Shown here piece after piece: positions 7,982 to 11,633 of a DNA stretch of 11,633 nucleotides. Source of the stretch: Gammaproteobacteria bacterium (lineage in GTDB: Bacteria > Pseudomonadota > Gammaproteobacteria > Comchoanobacterales > Comchoanobacteraceae); NCBI GenBank assembly GCA_029243665.1, contig JAQWRO010000073.1, positions 1-11,633 of the forward strand, given 5' to 3'. The notes under the pieces were generated by a model. The model was not told the DNA's origin. It was given only the letters and a program-made list of their open reading frames with translations, and searched no databases. Made by a program: the position numbers and the translations under genes. Each line of letters opens with the position of its first letter. Position 1 is the first letter of the stretch.

Positions 7982-7991
7982 TTTTTTGAAA

Positions 7992-8729
7992 TTATACTAA
8001 TTTGTATTGTAAACAAATAAAACCAACAAACCAAGTGGCAATCAAACTATCCAATCGATCCAATAAGCCCCCATGGCCTGGAAAAATATGACTACTATCT
8101 TTTACACCAGCAGAACGCTTTAAAACACTTTCAAATAAGTCGCCCCAGATCCCAGACAATACAAGCATGATTGCTACCATCATTGGCAACCAAATCCATA
8201 TAACACCGCAAACCAATGCAGCTACAAACCCAGCCAATGTCTTATTCGGTGAGATGCTTTGTATGAACTTACGTTTGCCATACTTTGAGCCAACTAGATA
8301 TGCTGCTGAATCTGAAATCCAAGTTAACAATGTAATATTAAGTAATAGACCTGGGGATGACAACCAGATTAACCAAGCAGCATACAAGCCAATCAATATC
8401 TGGAAACACATAAATTTTGAACATACCTTAAAGGACCATGGCTTGAGATAGCTAACAACGACCAGTGTTAATACCCAAGAAAGAATTCCTAAATAAAGCA
8501 ATATAAACTTAGCTTGCAAACCAATGAGCACCGACACAACAATACATATAGAACCAAACCAAAAGACTTGATCTGCTAACATATGGTTGAGCTCATAGAT
8601 TGCAAAAAATGTTACAACGGCTATGCATAACATCATCAACCCATATGGCGCATACAACATTAACCCACAAACCATTGGTGCACCAATGGCAACAACAACC
8701 ATCCGCTTATATAGATTGTGCATAAGCAT
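7992..8729 (-). CDS. cdsA: Phosphatidate cytidylyltransferase (CDP-diglyceride synthase)
   Basis: CdsA makes CDP-diacylglycerol from phosphatidic acid and CTP in the inner membrane, the branch point to all phospholipids. From the ATG at 8729 the protein has 245 residues, short next to about 285 in E. coli. The frame extends upstream to a TTG at 8822, but those residues lie inside uppS; GGA about nine bases before the ATG at 8729 supports the shorter form. The C-terminal half carries the family signature, with KR (204-205), KD (210-211), HGG (219-221) and DRLD (224-227), preceded by SDSAAY (139-144) and SPNKT (160-164), which match the conserved DSxAY and SPxKT elements. The rest is a series of hydrophobic helices. 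The start overlaps the end of uppS by 23 nt, indicating translational coupling. Identification is secure. Confidence 0.95.
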   Translation of the reverse strand: MLMHNLYKRMVVVAIGAPMVCGLMLYAPYGLMMLCIAVVTFFAIYELNHMLADQVFWFGSICIVVSVLIGLQAKFILLYLGILSWVLTLVVVSYLKPWSFKVCSKFMCFQILIGLYAAWLIWLSSPGLLLNITLLTWISDSAAYLVGSKYGKRKFIQSISPNKTLAGFVAALVCGVIWIWLPMMVAIMLVLSGIWGDLFESVLKRSAGVKDSSHIFPGHGGLLDRLDSLIATWFVGFICLQYKLV

Positions 8730-9435
8730 TTTCAAGTCCAAATCGACGTTGACGTTTTGCAAATTGTTTGATTGCCTCAAAAAGATCATATTTATTGTAA
8801 TCTGGCCATAATTTAGAATCAAAATACAGCTCTGTATAGGCTAATTGCCACAAGATAAAGTTACTGATTCTAAATTCACCACCTGTTCTAATCATCAAAT
8901 CAGGTTCGGTGCCGAAGTCATTGTTAATTAAATCTGAAATTGTTTTTTCATCTAACTTATCAATATTAAAAGTATTTTCTTTACAACCGAGCGCAATTGA
9001 TTTGAGTGTGTTTGTGATTTGCCATCGACCACTATAATTGATAGCTAGGTTTAACTTAAGCTTTGTGCAACGACGGGTTTTAAATTCTGCTTCTCTTGCT
9101 AAAATAACTAACTCTGGGGATAGACTCTTTAGATCACCTACAAACTTCAATTTAACACCATTTTCTGCTAGCTGATCTGTTTCTTTCAGCAAACATTCTT
9201 TAAACAACTTAATTAATGCAGTTATTTCAGCCTGAGAACGTTGGTGGTTTTCCTTACTAAAGGCGAATAATGTCAATGTTTCAATTTTTTTTTCAACTGC
9301 GCCTTTGATCACATCTCGAACAGCATTAATGCCATAGCGATGACCATCCCACCTATGTCTACAATGGTTTTCCTGAGACCAACGACCATTGCCATCCATG
9401 ATGATAGCGATGTGCCTCGGCAGAAGATTAGACAC
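8707..9435 (-). CDS. uppS: Undecaprenyl diphosphate synthase (cis-prenyltransferase)
   Basis: UppS condenses eight isopentenyl diphosphates onto farnesyl diphosphate, giving the C55 lipid carrier for peptidoglycan and other surface polymers. The 242-residue protein is of normal length. It has MDGNGRW (13-19) with the catalytic aspartate D14, GH (31-32), FSKEN (59-63), NYSGRW (133-138) and RTGGEFRISN (183-192), with R183, R189 and S191 conserved, then E202. An oddity is that the usual FSxENWxRP reads FSKENHQRS here, so the near-invariant tryptophan is histidine (H64) and the proline is serine. NYGGRW also reads NYSGRW. The GTG start at 9435 overlaps the frr stop by 8 nt and has AGGA about eight bases upstream. 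Farnesyl diphosphate must come from elsewhere, since dxr is not in its usual nearby place. Identification is secure; full activity is likely, because the catalytic residues remain. Confidence 0.95.
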   Translation of the reverse strand: MSNLLPRHIAIIMDGNGRWSQENHCRHRWDGHRYGINAVRDVIKGAVEKKIETLTLFAFSKENHQRSQAEITALIKLFKECLLKETDQLAENGVKLKFVGDLKSLSPELVILAREAEFKTRRCTKLKLNLAINYSGRWQITNTLKSIALGCKENTFNIDKLDEKTISDLINNDFGTEPDLMIRTGGEFRISNFILWQLAYTELYFDSKLWPDYNKYDLFEAIKQFAKRQRRFGLENAYAQSI

Positions 9436-9985
9436 TCGTTAAATCCTGCTCCTTTGCAGATAATAACTCATCTAGTTCTTTGATAAATTGATCAGTCAAA
9501 GCTTGTATTTTAACACCCGCTTGCCTTTCATCATCTTCAGTAACTTCTTTATCTTGTAATAATTTTTTTACATCAGATATAGCCTGGCGACGAGCATTTC
9601 TGATACTGATACGATTATTCTCAGCCTCAGACTTTGCAACTTTAACCAATTCCTGCCTTCTTTCTGCTGTTAGCAGTGGCAAAGGCACTCTAACTGTGCC
9701 GCCATTTACCACGGGATTCACACCTAGATTAGAAACCTTTATAGCTTTCTCAATGACTTGAACCATCGTTTTCTCCCATGGAGTTACCGCTAGAGTTCTT
9801 GCATCTTCAACAGATATATTAGACATTTGTTTTAAAGGGGTTTCTTGTCCATAGTGATCAACACGAATATGATCCAGCAAATTTGGATGCGCTCTACCAC
9901 TACGAAGTTTTTTCATTTCAACTGAAAAACTTTCAACCGATTTCTTCATTTTTTCGGAACATTCGTCTAAAACCAATTCGATCAT
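9428..9985 (-). CDS. frr: Ribosome recycling factor
   Basis: Frr, together with EF-G, splits the post-termination ribosome. At 185 residues it is the standard length and lines up with E. coli Frr end to end. Family landmarks are LRSGRA (27-32), LLD (36-38), VEDARTL (59-65), VRVPLPLLTAERR (98-110) and IRNARRQA (128-135), which holds the arginine pair of the long three-helix domain. The ATG at 9985 has GGAG six bases upstream and lies 14 nt after the pyrH stop. Its end overlaps the GTG of uppS by 8 nt. Nothing unusual is seen in the protein. Confidence 0.97.
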   Translation of the reverse strand: MIELVLDECSEKMKKSVESFSVEMKKLRSGRAHPNLLDHIRVDHYGQETPLKQMSNISVEDARTLAVTPWEKTMVQVIEKAIKVSNLGVNPVVNGGTVRVPLPLLTAERRQELVKVAKSEAENNRISIRNARRQAISDVKKLLQDKEVTEDDERQAGVKIQALTDQFIKELDELLSAKEQDLTSV

Positions 9986-9999
9986 TTAACTCTCCACTA

Positions 10000-10713
10000 T
10001 TAACTTACTAAAGTACCTTCATCCTCACCAGTAAGGATATTCAATAATGCATTGGGTTTTTTAATATTAAAAACCCGAATAGGCATATTATAATCACGAC
10101 ATTGACAAAATGCACTTAAATCCATCACGCCAAGCTCATTATCTAGTACGTCTTGGTAGCTCAACTTTTTCAGCAATTTAGCATCTTTATTCTTCATTGG
10201 GTCAGAACAATACACACCATCTACATGCGTCGCTTTAAGCAAAACATCCGCATTGATTTCAATCGCTCTCAAACTTGCGGCTGAGTCGGTTGTGACCAAT
10301 GGATTTCCAGTACCACCAGCAAAAATAACTAATCTTCCAGCTCTTAACTGATACATGGCTTTTCGTCGATGAAAATGATCCACAAAACCACTCATAGGAA
10401 TGGCAGACATCACCCTTGACTCAACATCTTTCTTCTCAAAAATATCTCTGACCGCCAATGCATTCATTAACGTGGCCAACATGCCCATCTGATCACCAGT
10501 CACTCTTTCCAAGCCTTCACCTGATAAAGCAGCGCCTCTAAAGAGATTGCCTCCACCAAGAACAATCCCAATTTCAACACCTAGTTTGAGTGCCGCACAC
10601 ACTTCATCTGCAATGCGGTTAATCACTTTGGGATCAATGCCATAAGATACGTCACCAGCAAGTGCTTCACCACTTAGCTTGATAATGACACGTTTGAATT
10701 TTGCGGTTTTCAT
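10000..10713 (-). CDS. pyrH: UMP kinase
   Basis: PyrH phosphorylates UMP to UDP with ATP, a step of pyrimidine nucleotide synthesis, and acts in the cytosol as a hexamer. The 237-residue protein belongs to the amino-acid-kinase fold. KLSGEAL (12-18) and GGGNLFRG (53-60) form the phosphate-binding part. TGNP (135-138), TTDSAASLRA (141-150) and KATHVDGVY (160-168) form the nucleotide-binding part, matching E. coli closely. The end PIRVFN...GTLVS is also typical. The ATG lies only 2 nt after the tsf stop and has no strong ribosome-binding site, so translation may depend on ribosomes finishing tsf. Both tsf and frr are its usual neighbours. Confidence 0.97.
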   Translation of the reverse strand: MKTAKFKRVIIKLSGEALAGDVSYGIDPKVINRIADEVCAALKLGVEIGIVLGGGNLFRGAALSGEGLERVTGDQMGMLATLMNALAVRDIFEKKDVESRVMSAIPMSGFVDHFHRRKAMYQLRAGRLVIFAGGTGNPLVTTDSAASLRAIEINADVLLKATHVDGVYCSDPMKNKDAKLLKKLSYQDVLDNELGVMDLSAFCQCRDYNMPIRVFNIKKPNALLNILTGEDEGTLVS

Positions 10714-10715
10714 GT

Positions 10716-11591
10716 CTACTTATCTTCGACTTGTTTACGAACTTCCTCTGCAAAGTTTTCAACTTTCTTTTCCATGCCTTCACCAACTTCATATCGTATG
10801 AAATGTGTAACTTGAGCATTTTTTGACTTAAGATAATCTGCAACGGTTTGACTAGGATCTTTCACAAATGATTGACCAACAAGACAAATTTCATTTAAAG
10901 CTTTACTCACTTTCCCATGAAGAATTTTTTCGATAATGTCTGCAGGTTTATCTAAATCTTTTACTTGTGCTTCACAAACCGCTTTTTCTTTACTTACGAG
11001 CTCTTTAGGCAAATCATCTGAACTAATAGCCTTTGGACTAACAGCAGCAATGTGCATAGCGATGTCTTTACCCACTTCATCATTGTCTGAACTAATTGAA
11101 ACTAAAACACCTATTTTACGACCATGCTGATAGAAACTTACTCTACCCTCAGACTCGATTAAATTAATTCTTCTTAATTGAATGTTCTCACCTAGCTTCA
11201 AGACAAGCTGTTGACGCGTTTCTTCAAATGTAACATCACCATCTTTTGCAGCTAACAATGTTTGCGTATCTTCTGTTGCAAGATCAAGTGCAGTTTTCGC
11301 AAGTGAATCTGCAAATGCTACAAAAACTTCATTGCCGGCAACAAAGTCTGTTTCGCAGTTAATTTCAATCATAGCTGCTTTCTTATGATCTTCTGAAGTA
11401 GCCACTACGATCAATCCCTCGGTAGCAGATCGATCACTCTTGCTCACCGCTTTTGCAAGACCAGTTTTTCTCATTTCCTCAACAGCCTTCTCAATGTCAC
11501 CACCGGCCTTTTCGAGTGCTTTTTTACATTCGAGCAAACCAACGTTAGTCATTTTTCTTAGCTTAGCAATATCCTTCGTATTTATTGACAT
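10716..11591 (-). CDS. tsf: Elongation factor Ts
   Basis: EF-Ts is the guanine-nucleotide exchange factor that turns EF-Tu-GDP back to EF-Tu-GTP. The 291-residue protein has the N-terminal UBA-like domain, where the family's TGAGMMDCKKAL appears as TNVGLLECKKAL (15-26). The core carries TDFV (81-84), which contacts EF-Tu; the usual following AKN reads AGN. HIAA (180-183) and the C-terminal FIRYEVGEGMEKK (264-276) are also typical. The ATG at 11591 is chosen because AGAGG lies five bases upstream; an in-frame TTG at 11609 is upstream of that site and unlikely. The gap above it is short, and rpsB, the usual partner, would lie just outside the window. Confidence 0.97.
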   Translation of the reverse strand: MSINTKDIAKLRKMTNVGLLECKKALEKAGGDIEKAVEEMRKTGLAKAVSKSDRSATEGLIVVATSEDHKKAAMIEINCETDFVAGNEVFVAFADSLAKTALDLATEDTQTLLAAKDGDVTFEETRQQLVLKLGENIQLRRINLIESEGRVSFYQHGRKIGVLVSISSDNDEVGKDIAMHIAAVSPKAISSDDLPKELVSKEKAVCEAQVKDLDKPADIIEKILHGKVSKALNEICLVGQSFVKDPSQTVADYLKSKNAQVTHFIRYEVGEGMEKKVENFAEEVRKQVEDK

Positions 11592-11596
11592 ATTAA

Positions 11597-11603
11597 CCTC
11601 TTT
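11597..11603 (-). promoter_or_regulatory. Ribosome-binding site of tsf
   Basis: The coding strand reads AAAGAGG five bases before the ATG at 11591. It sets the tsf start there rather than at the TTG at 11609. Confidence 0.65.
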
Positions 11604-11615
11604 ATACAATCTTAA

Positions 11616-11633
11616 TCATTTATCTGCTTTTTT
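11616..11633 (-). CDS. rpsB: Possible last codons of rpsB (ribosomal protein S2)
   Basis: One minus-strand frame at the window edge reads KKADK and then a TGA at 11618-11616, 24 nt before the tsf ATG. The rpsB gene precedes tsf in most bacteria and often ends in a charged, alanine-rich tail, so this may be its end. Five codons cannot prove it: the call rests on conserved gene order, and the stretch could instead be non-coding leader. Confidence 0.3.
   Translation of the reverse strand, partial: KKADK

Noticed and set aside
8167..8451. Plus-strand open frame of 94 codons
   Set aside because: It is antisense to the securely identified cdsA gene.
8730..8822. N-terminal extension of CdsA to a TTG at 8822
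   Set aside because: The extra 31 residues lie inside uppS, are unlike any CdsA N-terminus I know, and a better start with an upstream GGA exists at 8729.

Overview
The window is AT-rich DNA from a Gram-negative bacterium, shown by the BamA-type outer-membrane protein. The protein sequences look gammaproteobacterial: EF-Ts, UMP kinase, Frr and CdsA line up with remembered E. coli proteins over their full length. I cannot name the genus. The low GC, the absence of dxr from its usual place and the run of unknown membrane proteins would fit a host-associated group such as the Legionellales, but this is inference.

Every supported gene lies on the minus strand, so transcription runs from the high-coordinate end to the low end. 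Two blocks are visible. The first (about 11633 down to 5700) is the widely conserved translation/envelope cluster: a possible last few codons of rpsB, then tsf, pyrH, frr, uppS, cdsA and bamA. Spacing is tight, with 2 nt between tsf and pyrH, an 8-nt frr/uppS overlap and a 23-nt uppS/cdsA overlap, so this is very probably one operon. The dxr and rseP genes that commonly sit between cdsA and bamA are missing, and only 21 nt separate the two genes.

The second block (5654 down to base 1, continuing out of the window) lies where skp, lpxD, fabZ and lpxA usually follow bamA. It holds five consecutive genes for multi-pass membrane proteins of about 330-390 residues that I do not recognise. They share a layout: two to four N-terminal hydrophobic segments, a polar middle, a second hydrophobic block and a polar tail. 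At least three (starting at 1069, 2223 and 4444) share aligned sequence signatures, so the block looks like an old, strongly diverged tandem gene family. The other two match mainly in architecture.

The first block makes functional sense: EF-Ts and ribosome recycling for translation, UMP kinase for nucleotides, UppS for the lipid carrier, CdsA for phospholipid precursors and BamA for outer-membrane assembly. The role of the second block is unknown; its position suggests co-transcription with bamA. No RNA genes, mobile elements, CRISPR arrays or convincing terminators were seen, and no stretch longer than about 65 bases lacks a gene.
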